From the NCBI RefSeq assembly GCF_000485595.1, contig NW_014577576.1:84132-116742 (forward strand): 32,611 nucleotides of DNA, given 5' to 3'. The translations under genes and the position numbers were made by a program. Origin of the DNA: Priapulus caudatus. Its lineage: Eukaryota; Priapulida; Priapulimorpha; Priapulimorphida; Priapulidae. This document shows positions 1 to 12,380 of this stretch, one piece after another; positions within the stretch are counted from its first letter, which is position 1, and every line of letters begins with the position of its first letter. Under the pieces are notes generated by a model, which worked only from the letters and a program-made list of their open reading frames with translations, made no database searches and was not told the DNA's origin.

Positions 1-178
<178 letters not shown>

Positions 179-1007
179 TATATGCAGACAGTCACGTTCG
201 CCGATATTGCGTGCAGACTTTACGAGAAGATCCGACCAGAAAAGAAAATCTGTATTACAACGACGTGGGTTATATGGGGTATGGGCCGGACTATATGGTA
301 ACTAATTCGAGGCCGGTGCGTATGTGTGTATGTAGCGGCGACGGGTGCTTCATCGGTGGCCGTAAACAGTGCGCATATGAAATCAACCGCTGATCCGTGA
401 ATCCGTGAATGCGCTTATAGCAGATCATCTAACTGCAAGCTTAGCCTTTACGGCGCGGGGAATATTACGCGATTATACGCCCTCGATCGGACGATGGCTA
501 ACTCCGCATGCTATCTGCATGAATTTGAACCATGTAGAGTATAGCGCGAAGATTCGGCCGCTGCAATGACTGCGACAATGAGAAACGGGTCACAGATGAT
601 TACTCTAGCTGCGCGTATTATGTAAATCACAGGCCCGCAGTCTATTACCAGCTGCTGTCCCGTACAGTCATATTTCGCCCCATTGTAACGGACGCGCTGC
701 GAGTGAGTGTTCGCCCGTAGAAACAGGAGAGAGAGGATTAAGACTCACATACAGGTCACGCGGGGAGCAACTACGATAGCAGTTACTGTGACCGATAACC
801 GATGACAATTTCTGACATGATGTTCTTTGTTTGCATATATATATATATAACACGCGGTGCAGTTTACGCGTTCGGAGCGATCGGGAAGCCATGATTGCCG
901 ACACGCCTATATGTGGCCACTTTCGGCGTTGCTGCTCTCTCGCCGGCTTAACGCGCGCATTGTCTCTGACGTGACTTCTTTCATCATCGTTTGTCTGACG
1001 TGGAGAC

Positions 1008-1008
<1 letters not shown>
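179..1008. other. Intergenic or intronic DNA, no gene seen
   Basis: Mixed-composition sequence with no reading frame that looks like protein and no RNA gene that I recognise. A short (TA)n run lies at about 836-849. Confidence 0.6.

Positions 1009-1061
<53 letters not shown>
1009..1061. repeat. (TC)n microsatellite
   Basis: An almost perfect TC dinucleotide run of about 50 bp. Arg-Glu or Ser-Leu reading frames across it are artefacts of the repeat. Confidence 0.97.
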
Positions 1062-1068
<7 letters not shown>

Positions 1069-2227
1069 ATCTAATGTGGCCGCTGTCTGCCTGCACATCG
1101 AGCCTGGCAGCGCGATCGACCGCCTCCGCGCAGCTTCCCCTAATTTAAGTCAGTGACTCCGGATAACAAGCAAAGACAATTGATTTGATTATCCTCCGCC
1201 GATTTCATTTGTTTGTATGCTACATTGCTCAATAAATCTAATTACCATTCTCTTCCAGTCGACTGACACGGCCGTTAAGTAAATTGTATCTATAATCAGA
1301 TTCGGCATGATACTGCTGAGAGCGCTGATCGGCTTGATAACCCACGGCGGCGCCTGTGCTAAGACCTTAGATGGGCACGCACGAGGCACGATGCATGATG
1401 CCCTCCACGGAGAAGATGCACGCAGCTTTGATGATTCGCTATCATGTCACACGCATCGCGTATCTAGCAGGAGTACGCAACATTGACAGAATGAATGAAG
1501 GAATGTAGCCGTTTAACGGAAATGCCCGTGATACGCGCAACGTGTGTAAACTGGCTATGTATTGTGCTATATCCTAATTTACTTGTCGTCATTCACACAT
1601 TTCTAGAGTTCGAAGATCGGTTCATCAGTGGTGTCTTTACGTGAGCGCACACATTTCGCATGCGCGCATGCATGCATTTGCAGTGCGCGCATCGCCTATA
1701 GTATACACTCCGTCCATCTATATCAATACGAATGATGTATTAATTTCATGATACAACAATGTTCCCTGACAGCCATGAATCACAGACGTCGCTATGATGC
1801 TGCTAACGGTGGTCCCCTGTGCGTGTCGCGCAAATATGCGTCGCGTGTGCATTAAATTCACATATACTAACTTCCAGCCATGTAAAATTCGCCCTCGTCG
1901 CAGTTGTCTCAACTATTGCACAATTTACTTAAGGAGGTCTATGCACCCTGCGGATCCGCGGCGAATGACACACGCGCATACTTTACAGTCAGTTAACCAT
2001 GCCCAGGGCTGTTGTTTCAGCCTACTTTTCACACGTAGAACGCAGAGAGAAAGAGAGCAAAAATATCGATTTAAATTTTAAAATAACGCCGCCCATCGGC
2101 CGGCTGGCCGACGCGTTGCGGCAGGCAGGCGTGCGCATAGCGACGGGCGTGCTCGCTCAAATAATCGAGGCGATCCATCAAGATAGCGTCGAAATTCCTC
2201 AAGATGCCGCTATACGTTGTCACCAAG
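1062..2227. other. No gene seen
   Basis: No conserved coding or RNA feature was recognised. The longest frames are under 100 codons and have no domain-like content. Confidence 0.6.
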
Positions 2228-2270
2228 CCGACACGCGCACGCACGCACGCACGCACGCGCGCGCGCATGC
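2228..2270. repeat. (ACGC)n/(CG)n short array
   Basis: Repeated ACGC units pass into a short CG run, all alternating purine-pyrimidine. It sits at the left edge of a locally GC-rich segment (about 2,090-2,640). That segment yields several overlapping arginine-rich frames on both strands, which look like composition effects. Confidence 0.85.
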
Positions 2271-5200
2271 TGCCGCCTACAGCAGAGGGATGCCGACATA
2301 TTCCGCTTCGTTTCGCCTTCTCGCCGACACCGCCGTTCACAGAGCACGCCGCCGCCGCCGTCGCCGATGCCGACGCAATCATCTCGCGACGGTTCGCCGA
2401 GCGTCGGCGAGTGCGTCGAATTTCTCGGATGCCAGTCGCGGCTGCGACAGGTACGGGCGCGGGCGGGCGGTTAGCTTTGTGTCACCGCACGCGGACCTTT
2501 TCGACTAGGAAGAGCGGTGCGCGCGTAATTATAGGCCCGGCACCTTGCCGCCTTGATGTCGTCTAACGTGACACGCGATACGCACTGTCATTACAGCCAC
2601 GTCTTCTCCGCGTACATGCGGCGGCGGCGGGAGATGCGCGCCCTGTACATGCATTTGCATAATCGAGTGGAGTCAATTCGCCGTCGTCACAGTCGGTGCT
2701 ATTGGCCTCTCTCTCTCTCTCGCAGTGAATAAAACGTGGAAATGCGTTCACACGCCCGCGTAGTGTTTCGCAGAGGGCGCAAAGATGGCCCCGGCAATGT
2801 TTCCTCCATCCATAGTTGCTAATGGCCGCGATGCTTCGTCGTTGTTTTCATCTCGTATTTATATATCTGTTGCGCTGACTGGCTTCGATGGCGGAGGAAC
2901 GCCTTCGGTTATATATTGTCCTTCAACTATTGATTCCGATACGCTCGCACGAACTGGGAGACTGTGGACTTGTGTGCAAGCGCTTAAGCTGCAATATCGC
3001 TCCACATCTAATACAGGCGGCCATCTTATCTGTTCGAACGACTCGGCAATTATTTGTTTGTCCGGGGCATTATTTACCGTATGCGTTCGTCTTTCACACA
3101 GCTGGGGAGAGAAAACGTGTTCGGTAGTAGGGGTGTTTGATTTAATTGATGTTCTCAGCCTTTCGCGAGACCAATAATAGCGGCCAGAGGCATGCATGCG
3201 CGGATACGTGTTAGTATTACGAATGCCAACCAGAACAGATAATTCACGACAAACTTTCACAGGTAAAACGTGAGAGGGAGGGAACCAGTCTTTTGCGATA
3301 ACGATCTCTATAATTATTTGCCTTTGTGTTGAATCTTCTGCGTAAGCTTAATCAGGACTGTATTCGCCATTTTAAGATTGTAAGAAAACCAACACTATAT
3401 GCAGTAGTGAACGGCAAGTCGGATGCGTGTGTGCAGACGGGAACATGCCCTGGTTGCTAGTATGATAGAATCTCCTTCACCTCTCAGCGTTTTTAGCACA
3501 CATGCTGACATATTCTATACTACTACCTCATAATATCGTCTGATATTAATACGAACGAGGTTCACGGGCGCATTATACTTGTAATTTAGTCGCTCCTGTA
3601 AATTGTTCTGCTTCGCGCGCATCTCGATTTGTTTGAGCAGAGGTATATGATTTAAAGCTCATGTAAATTTTCAGAAAACTAATATCCGTTATATTGAACG
3701 TAGCGTCGTTATAAACACGGCAATATTGCGCCGAAAATTACGGTCTCTTCGACGCGCAAGTGTATGCAGAGCTCGCAAGAAATTCCAATAGGAAATAATG
3801 ATAGATCTCGCAAAATTGGCCTAGACAGAAATATTAACGGCAGCATATTTATCATGGGTAACATTACAGTGCTGCAGGATATAGCGAAGTTGGTATTGAG
3901 TAATGACTCTCGTCCGCTGGTGCATTCGCTCACGACCGTTATTTGCTTTAGTTAAGTGCGACTTTCCTGTAATTGCACGAACGTCAATAGGCTATAATGG
4001 GCTCTGAGCAAATAAAATTAAATGGTCGACAAAATGGCCGCCGCCTCGCGCCGAACCAATCGAGGCAGTCAGACGGGCGTCTGCAAAAACAGCAGAGCGA
4101 AGTGATAGGCACGATGAATTCTGCTTCGCTGTCGCACACTACTGCGTCTAGATGAAGCAGACGGCACTCCGTATGTATACGATGTAATAACGGCAAGGCT
4201 GCGTCTGCAAGCCGGCGACCAGCTGAAATCGCGAACGGAGAAGCTCGAACGCAGCTCGCTCTCTGCGTTCGTTAGTGGCGAACACTAACCGCGCTCAGAC
4301 GAGACTTATGCGTTTTAGACGGGATTCGGCATACCGCATTAAACAATGAATATTAGAGTGTATTACGACGTAGGGGTGAATCCCATTATTACCTAGTCGG
4401 AGCAGTGTGACAGCGTATAATGTGCGCGACATGCATGCCTATACGTAGCCGAAATCAGAGTGACTCAACAGAACTTAACCCCCTTCTTGCCTCTCTCTCT
4501 CTCTCACTGTGATTTTGGGTAGACCTTCTGCTTCGCTACGTAATCCCAAAAAGTCTCAGACAACAGCTGGCGCACTGGCATTGATCGTCGCACGCATTTA
4601 GGGTATATCCATGATAGTTAATATTGCAATCAAATAACTATATAAGTGGTCTTACGGCATAACGTACGAAATCGTTTAGTGCGATATGATATAGATACTG
4701 ATTAACCGACGCGTCTCTAGATAGACATACACCCGCTAACCTATATAAAGGTTACCGACAACTCGCTAAAAGCTTCCATCGCGAGTTCTATGACGACGCG
4801 GGGCCCGAGACACGGCTATAATTATCATAATGTTGAGAGCACTCAACTCTGATTGATAGGTGCGAATTAACTGCTTCTTGTCTCAGGTGGGGTCGTTAAT
4901 GTCCATTTTGCGGCGATGGGAAATGATTAATTCATAGCCCTCATTATTTACTCATGGGTGTAATTAGTCGTCGCCGATTGCCTATTTGTAGGCGCTCTAA
5001 CTCTGCTGCAGGTTATACGCGTGAATATTCGCTGACAGATCTGTCACCATCGGATGAGGTAACGGTCAAAAAAGCAGCTCCCAGAAATAGAGCTGACGTG
5101 ACGCCGGAAATTTATGTAAAATAGGCGATAATGTTACGAAAACAACATCTGCTAGTTTTTCTGGTATAGGCATTAGATACATCTGTAAATTCGCGGACGT

Positions 5201-5407
5201 AATGCAGCGAAACGATATCGGTCTGACGATTAACGGTGCGAATAATTATTATTCAGTCGTCGTTTTTTTCTGTCGTTGAAAAATTACAGTCGCTAAATTG
5301 CACGCGTTTAATTACAAAATCTCGGGACACAGCACAAATGCATCGCGAAATCTCGCGATGCTAAGTGATAAATTGGCAAAAGTGATTGAGATCGTGATAG
5401 AGGCACC
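2271..5407. other. Long stretch without a recognisable gene
   Basis: GC-rich to about 2,640, then AT-richer. Only short, unrelated frames (133 codons at most) occur, and none shows a recognisable motif. A (CT)n run lies near 2,706-2,722 and another near 4,492-4,505. A small perfect inverted repeat occurs at 5,340-5,361: 9-bp arms GCATCGCGA/TCGCGATGC with a 4-bp loop. Confidence 0.55.
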
Positions 5408-5442
5408 GTGAGGTATGGTGAGGAATGGTGAGGTATGGTGAG
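5408..5442. repeat. 10-bp minisatellite, about 3.5 units
   Basis: Units of GTGAGGTATG, with one variant GTGAGGAATG, are repeated head to tail. Confidence 0.9.
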
Positions 5443-5459
5443 TTTTCGCTATTTATTGT

Positions 5460-5845
5460 GAGGTAAGCAGGGTTTCGTGATGTCATCGTGATCACATCCC
5501 GCGATACAACACGATATACCACAATGACACGTTACGGTGCGTCATGATAGCATCACGGGAGCGTTAAGATATCTGACGGTAGCGACATGATTGCGTCACG
5601 ATACGGCCACAGTAGCTAAAGATAGCGACACGACTGCGTCAATGTATAGCTGGCGGTAGCGATAACAGAGCGTTATAATAGCCTACGATAAAGTCATGAT
5701 TGCGTCACGATAATTGACGGCAGCATTACGATCGCGTCACGATAGCGTCACGATAGCGTCACGGTAGCGTCAGAATAGCAGACGATAGCGTCACGGTAGC
5801 GCCACGATAGCTGACGATAGCGCGACGCTAGCAGACGCAAGCATA
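5460..5845. repeat. Degenerate 11-bp minisatellite (GCGTCACGATA)
   Basis: The clearest part, 5,733-5,843, reads as about ten consecutive units close to GCGTCACGATA. Variants include GCGTCACGGTA, GCGCCACGATA and GCGCGACGCTA. Between 5,460 and 5,730 the same TCACGATA/TGCGTCA words recur at looser spacing, so the array seems to have decayed on its left side. No coding potential was seen. Confidence 0.85.
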
Positions 5846-6815
5846 CACCGCGGGAGAGCGCCACGCTCCGTCCGCGGACGCGTGCGTCGCGAACACTGTC
5901 ATTCAGGAGGCAGCTTATTGTCATCTCGTTCGTCGACGTCGGCGGCTGATGCGCCGCTGCGTCTCTGTGTGTCGTACGTGTGGCGGCACCGGGGCGGCCG
6001 TGGGGTCCTGCCGCGTGACAGGCTCGTGGGCGGGTCGTCGCCGTCGCGCACGCAATGCATCACTAATACGATAAACTCGGCAAGCGGGCTCCGGCCGGCG
6101 ATCTTAATCATAAACCCTCGGCCATATTATACGGCTTTAACTGTCGCCGAGCGTACATTCGGGCGCGTATATACGAAGAAACATTAGCGACAATAGCCGC
6201 TGCCCTTGCATAATTCCTTGATATCGTTTTCTTTGCTAATTTTGCGCTAGAGAAACTTCGAATGGCGCTCGGCTTGGTATTGCATAGAATTGCGCTCGCC
6301 CACATCTGCACCGTTTTTCATGTGGATGCGGATATTATTATGGAGATGGCGGCTGGTAATGGCAACCCGCCCCTCACGCGCTCGCACCAACAATACCGCC
6401 CAGCGAAGCGTGCGCGCTCGCGCCTCGGTCAACATAGCCGGTTACGCCATCTAGACATGGTGCCGATTCTACCTGCGAGGCAGTGCGAAGCGGCGAGCGT
6501 AGATTTTTCGAGATAACAACGGATAACGTTGCCATGGCTGAGTACAGTGGCCGGCGAGTTAATGTGGAATTTGTGCGCTATTGTTACCGAGTCCGTATCA
6601 CCAACCGCACGCACGCGAAGCTTTCAAATGAGTAGCGAGGAATAATTCAGAGGCGGTGACGCCGCGGATGCTATGCGTGCGAGATTAAGTAAAATAGTAA
6701 GATTTCGCATACCCGTCAACCCACCTTACAAAGCGAGCCGCGCATAATCCATAGGGTAGACAAAGGCATGGATTTAATTTTAATCCTGGCGTTTAATAAT
6801 ATTCGGATAGAGGGT
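5846..6815. other. No gene seen
   Basis: Short overlapping frames (101 codons at most) occur on both strands in GC-rich sequence. None has a recognisable domain. Confidence 0.55.
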
Positions 6816-6943
6816 AAAATGAAACAAAAGCAAAAGAGAGAAATTGAGAGAGAGAAGGAAAAATTAAGAAAGGCGAAATTGGGCGAAAGAGCAGCGAGAC
6901 AGATTGAGAAGGAGAAGAGCGTGCGCGCAGAAAAGAGAAAGAT

Positions 6944-6974
<31 letters not shown>

Positions 6975-6990
6975 AGAGATAGAGACAGGA
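6816..6990. repeat. GA-rich purine tract with (GA)n core
   Basis: The plus strand is strongly purine-biased, with a pure GA run at about 6,944-6,970. The Lys/Glu/Arg-rich frame across it is a product of this composition. Confidence 0.85.
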
Positions 6991-7129
6991 AGAATCAATT
7001 TAACGATATAACGATGTCATTTAATATTATCTTATCATATATGCGCGAACTCCTAACAGCACCGTTAACTCACTGGGCGCGTCTGATGTAGAAGCTATCA
7101 ATTCTCAAGATCAAACTCCCCCTCCTCAC

Positions 7130-7326
7130 GAGAGCTGTTGGGCGTACGCGGAGGAGGGCAGGAGAGGCTGATGAGGGGAGGGAAGTGGAGGAGGGAATGG
7201 GAGGATGACGAGGGGGTGGGAAGTGGAGGCGGGAAAGGGAGGATGAGGGGGAGGGAAGTGGAGGCGGGAAGGGGAGGATGGCGAGAGGAGGGAAGGGGAG
7301 GAGGGAAGGGAGGGGAAGGGGGCATA
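7130..7326. repeat. G-rich polypurine tract
   Basis: Almost 200 bp of G and A on the plus strand, with loose repeats of a unit resembling GGGAAGTGGAGGCGGGAA and many runs of three to five G. Immediately after it, at about 7,345-7,382, a word of about 17 bp containing GACGCTGGCTGGCGT occurs twice in tandem. Confidence 0.9.
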
Positions 7327-8054
7327 ACGTGGCGTTGGCGCGGGCGTGCGACGCTGGCTGGCGTGTGACGCTGGCTGGCGTGATGCCCGCCTTTTATTCA
7401 CGACAGCGGGCCACGGCAAGCCCGAGCGTAGCTGCGCAAATGTCGCCGAGAATTTATGACCGACCAAATGTGCTAATCGTGCGACCAACCCACTCGTACC
7501 GAGTTACGCTACGCATCCGTTAACGACCCGCCTGGGTGCTGCAGCAACAATTTGTTAGAGATTAGATGAACTTCCGCGGCCATTTCGCAGTGTCCCAAGC
7601 AGCTTCGTTTCGCATATAAACGTCAGGATGCTCTCAGAAGCGGTCGGTCGCGTATATATACGGGGCGTCGTAAAATATGCGAGCGAAAACATCGGTCGAG
7701 CAAAAACAAACCGCGTGGGCAACGACTGTTTGAAAATACTACACGAATAATCTGAATTCAAAAGCTCTACCATATAGGTAGGCATGTGTGTGTGCATGCA
7801 GCATGGCACTGGGGAAGAAGAAGGGTTTTAGCGTGCGCGTGTGCGAGTAACGCTTGTACGTGTAAGGCAACACGGATATTTACGGTGTAATTCAATACGG
7901 CGAAAACAGTTCGGTATTAATGACACTCTCTGTAGTTGGTAGGTCGCCACACGTAGCACATGTTCCATCAGCCCGAATGCAGCTATACCCAAGCTTATAG
8001 ACTCATTGCGCTGCCGCTCTCGCACTCTGTCTCTCCCGTATACCCTCTCGCTAA
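7327..8054. other. No gene seen
   Basis: No recognisable gene in this stretch. The frames present are short and have no motif. Confidence 0.55.
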
Positions 8055-8065
8055 ATCTTTCTCTT

Positions 8066-8098
<33 letters not shown>

Positions 8099-8168
8099 TT
8101 TTCTCTCTCTCTCTCTTCCTCTCCCCCTCTCTCTATCTTCCTCTTTTCTCGCCCTCTCGCCCCTTTCC
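8055..8168. repeat. (TC)n pyrimidine tract
   Basis: An interrupted TC array, almost all pyrimidine on the plus strand, continuing as loose TC-rich sequence to about 8,212. The Ser/Leu and Arg/Glu frames on either strand are repeat products. Confidence 0.93.
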
Positions 8169-8212
8169 ATTTAATACTCACTTACTACGTCTCTCCCCTC
8201 TCTCTCACTCTT

Positions 8213-9660
8213 TGGTTGCCACGACGTTGATTTATAACTATGCCGTGAAGTTCTATTTCCTTCGCATGCGCATATTTTATCCGTATAGCTAACGAACATT
8301 ATCGATCCTTCAAAATACCGCGGTATCTTATTGCCGAAAATTTGCATATCAATCACGCCAGTCTAACACGGAAATGCGCAGAAGCGCGGCTACCGGCATT
8401 GGGGGTGGAATTGATGCGCGCACGCGCAATCTTTGATGGGCATGACAGACACGGGCGTGGCTAGGAGCCACAACAACAACGTCGTGTCGTGTTGCTCCAC
8501 AATTAAACATCGAGAACTTATCAATTTTGCAAGTGCGGGTTGGTGGAATGCCCACATCATCAATCATAGGAAACCCCCCGATGTAATTTGTCCTGCTTAT
8601 TATATATATATTTCACACAGGCGATTGCGCTGGCTGTCGACCCACCACCTACCGTCTGCGTAGACGTGTTCGCTGCATGTTGGTAGCCGACTCGACCCCC
8701 ACAGCGGTAATACACCGCGCGAATACGGTGCCTGTCCTCCCCTTCTGTTCTTCGAATGACGTTCTCATTCATTCTTGGACGCGCTAGGTGATTGGAATTG
8801 GAATAGGTGACAGGAAATCCCTCCTCTAAGCCTCTCCACATTCCCCCACGCAACATTTACGTGGCATATCATGGTCATACAGACACGTCCGCGCGTGTGT
8901 GCGTCACACGCGCGCATGCATGCACGCGCGCACGCACGCACGCCACCGTTTGCGTTTTCCCCTGCAGGGGTTCGCCTTCAGGCGTGCATGTGTGTGCGCG
9001 CATACGCTCCCTGCCCTCGCGCACGTACACCGGCCGTATAACGTGGCATCCACGAAAACGCTTTATTATTTTACTCGCCGATATAATTCGAGCAATATAC
9101 GTGATAATTACAGACGCCGCGCGTTGCCTATACGTCAGCAGACGAGGCGGTCGATTCACTGAGTTGTTGACCATGGCCCGTCAACGCCATGCATGCGCCG
9201 TGCATTATTTTCGTGCTCTATCCCATGGTAACGCATCTTCGAAACAGAGCGACGTCGAACACGCCGCTGATTGGCTGATTCGTAAATTTGACGGATTACG
9301 GGTTTTCCTATCACAAAAGCGCGCACTATCATATAACAAGTATAGCGAAACGTACAGCTATACGTCGGTATTCAGCATTTTTTTACGACGTTTGGCTAAG
9401 TGTTTAACAACATTTTTGCACAAAACCACGCGAAATGAGGAAAATTTGCGCCTGCACGCACGTGACGATGCAGAATACTAACGCAGTTTGTTGGCGATTT
9501 TCAATAAAATCGTTACATGTTTACTAACATGTGTTACACATGTAAGTTCGTTGGCTGGTTGAGACATATACGGTCACGCCATAGCGTCATGGGCGACGGC
9601 ATGCATATAGCTGCGAGACAATTCTTTGAATTATATGAACCCACCAATAAAATCATTCAC
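8213..9660. other. No supported gene; one 224-codon frame present
   Basis: A plus-strand frame at 8,807-9,481 is long for this region. Its first third is a translated CGCA/GCAT-rich simple sequence (8,895-8,945), and the rest shows no domain, no splice support and no recognisable family. I treat it as chance. Confidence 0.5.
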
Positions 9661-9664
9661 CAAA

Positions 9665-9742
9665 GATTATATATATATATATTATTTATTTACTTATTTA
9701 ATTATTTATATACATATATTTATATATATATATATATATATA
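9665..9742. repeat. AT-rich array with (TA)n
   Basis: Two TA runs are separated by TTAT/TTTA-type sequence, giving a segment with almost no G or C. Confidence 0.92.
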
Positions 9743-10003
9743 ATAGGCAAGGAAAACATTATTTGTAACGCAAAGGCCAAAAATTTTAGGCTCAATCGCC
9801 ATCTCTCCTTAATCGAAATTATATGAAATATTGTAAAAAAAAATATCCATATTCTAAATTCGTCAAACAGAACCACAGCATATGCAAAACCTAAATTCGT
9901 TTATGTAATACTATTTTATTGCGTTTCGCTAAAGTTCGTTTTACTAGCACCTCCCACCAGCAGCCGGTCGGCCAAAGGGAAGCTAAAGTGTAAGAAGGTA
10001 AAC

Positions 10004-10231
10004 ATGAAACATAATGAAAAATTGAGAATGCATTATTTCCCGTATTTGCCAAGTCCACCATTGGCGGAGAGATATTTGATCAAAGCGTATATAAACGGGC
10101 GGGACACCCCGAAGACGTTGCAGTTGGTGTACGATAAGCATCAAGCTATACACTTCTCCTCGGGCGACGTCAAGTGTAATTTATACGTTAAGGCAACTGA
10201 CTTCAGGCAATATGATGCTGCATTACTTTGA
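10004..10231 (+). CDS. Hypothetical 75-codon reading frame
   Basis: Not recognised. The frame starts with ATG in a context preceded by AAGAAGGTAAAC and ends in TGA. Its composition is more protein-like than that of neighbouring frames: mixed charges, aromatic residues, no low-complexity runs, and a stretch around residues 24-55 that alternates hydrophobic and polar residues. No signal peptide, membrane segment or known motif is visible. It could be a fragment of an unannotated gene or a chance frame in AT-rich DNA. No partner exon was found nearby. Confidence 0.2.
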   Translation: MKHNEKLRMHYFPYLPSPPLAERYLIKAYINGRDTPKTLQLVYDKHQAIHFSSGDVKCNLYVKATDFRQYDAALL

Positions 10232-11408
10232 GGCAAGTACAAATACATAGACGTATAGAGATTATTGGGTGTTTGTGCATCTATGCGTGGCTACATATAG
10301 GACGTTGTGCACGAAAGCAGAAACGTAAATTGAGCCTTTCCATTTAGCTACGGCAGAGATAATTTCGAACGAAACATTTGACAGGATACGTTTCTAAGTC
10401 ACCTTTATGGCGTTGTTTATTACTGCTGAGAGCTCGGTACAGAAACTCGCTTTTCATTAGATATCAAATTTATAAACAGGCCCATTAAATCTCGGCTTGA
10501 TAGTTTGCATCAACGCTTGCGCCAGCGTTTTTATTGCGAAATCTCTCAAGCATGGACGATACAGTAATTTCCAAAATTGTTCCCTGACCCCACTCGCTCC
10601 GAATTTGGTCACTTTTCTCACCATGGCGTCCTTCGGAATGGACACAAAATGGTTGAAACGACGCCGTTATGACACGCCGACCGCGTGTGATCGAGTCGAA
10701 AAAACGACTTCCAACGGAAAGTGCGAATACTCTCTCACATTATTATGCTATCCACGCTATAAATTGCCGACGATTTGACGTCTACATAAAAGAATTTCTT
10801 TCGGAAAGGGTATGCTCAATTTAACATGCAAATCTCATCCCGAAAGTGGAGAGCGAGCGCGATCCGCCGCGTGACACGCTGTACTGCGGTCGCCTCGCCC
10901 GGGAATGAAATTAAAACGCAGAGTATAGGCTAAATTTATCACGATAGCTCGTCGTTGAATATTTTTAATGCGTCGACGATATTTGCGAGGAATCGGCGCG
11001 CGAATATGAACGAAAATCTATAACCGCGAGACAAATTTCAGCGATATGATCTGGAGAGTGAGAAGCTATAGTGATTTCTTGGCAGCAATTCGCATCAGTT
11101 TTCGTATGCTCGTATGATCACGATGCGAAACTGTCAATTAGTTTCTCATGGGACTAATGTAGCTCGCTGTGCGCGGACATTTATAAATCATGGTCGCTAA
11201 AATTGCCGTGTGGATGATTTCGAATTAAATCGGATTTTTGTAACAAAGTGTAAAAGCATCGATGATGAAAACATTCGTCATCTGTCATAAAACATTTGCC
11301 TTTGCAAGAGCAAACATGCAGCGCTGTAGATTCTCTGTTGGTGGTATTTTGATTACTGTGATGAAGATATTCGTGTGATTGTTCATTGAAGTAATTCCGT
11401 TATAATAC
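10232..11408. other. No gene seen
   Basis: AT-rich sequence with only short frames. Nothing was recognised before the microsatellite block at 11.4 kb. Confidence 0.55.
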
Positions 11409-11455
11409 ACACACACACACACACAGCACACACACAACACACACACACACACACA

Positions 11456-11488
<33 letters not shown>

Positions 11489-11492
11489 CACT

Positions 11493-11528
<36 letters not shown>

Positions 11529-11655
11529 TGTGTGTGTGGTGGCGGTGTGCGTGTCGGCTGTGCGTGTGCGTGTGCGTGTGCTGATGCGTGTGCGTGCGTG
11601 TGCGTGTGCGTGTGGCGTGTGCGTGCATGTGTGTGTGTGAGCGCGCGCGTGAGTG
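11409..11655. repeat. Compound (CA)n-(TA)n-(TG)n array
   Basis: CA repeats at 11,409-11,495 are followed by a (TA)n run to about 11,526, then TG/GCGTGT repeats to about 11,655. CA on one side and TG on the other of a self-complementary TA core make the block an imperfect inverted repeat. It lies just left of the duplicated unit. Confidence 0.93.
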
Positions 11656-12359
11656 CGTAAATTATAAGAATGAGAGAGAGAGGGGAAGAGGAAGCGACAG
11701 GGAGAGCAAGAGAAAGAGAGGGCGACAGAAAGCGACAGAGCGCGAGACAGAGAATTTAGCATAATGCTCACTTCTGTTGGAATTATTGTCGTTAATGTGT
11801 GGGTTCAATATTGATCAGTTTGTTTCGGTCAGCTCTGACCTTGACCACCTGCCACTGCAACCTGCTAGTTTTCGTTTTACCATCAGTGCGTTATTTTACA
11901 AGCGACTGCCACCAGTGATGCTCGTCAAGAGCCCGACGCGTAAATTGGTTTTGATTTCACCGGAAGCAAGCTTCTGTGACGCATAGCTTGCCTCTTTTAT
12001 TGCCCGTTGTTATATGCAACGCGCTTAGATGCTATCGAAATGACGTCTTTATTGTTGATAATTGAATGCAAATGATTTTGGATTTACTGACAAAGAAAAG
12101 TGCGAAATACGTATCGATTTCTGAAACACTCCACAGTTCTTTATAAACGAATAAAAGCACTGCCGATTTTTTTGAGCTGCGATAAAACTTTCGAGCCGTT
12201 AATACATTGATGCGAGCCACTGACGTGGCGTTGGTTTTAGAAATGAAGTAGGTCTGCCATATGCTAGCTTGTGTATGTCATAGCCGCGCCAATATTATTT
12301 CATCAATACGACACGGAAATGTATTGCACGCTCATGTATTCTATAATCCTCTTTAACGG

Positions 12360-12367
12360 TGACGTCA
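12360..12367 (+). promoter_or_regulatory. CRE-like palindrome TGACGTCA, copy 1
   Basis: A perfect 8-bp cAMP-response-element type palindrome ends 13 bp before the first base of the Sp exon and is also present in copy 2. Any function is inference. It may simply be part of the conserved intron end. Confidence 0.25.
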
Positions 12368-12380
12368 TTACTCGTTTCAG

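Noticed and set aside
8807-9481. Plus-strand frame of 224 codons
   Set aside because: Its first third is simple CGCA-type sequence. The remainder has no recognisable domain and no splice or transcript support.
9990-10003. AAGAAGGTAAAC as a splice donor
   Set aside because: No plausible upstream exon and no matching acceptor with a readable protein.
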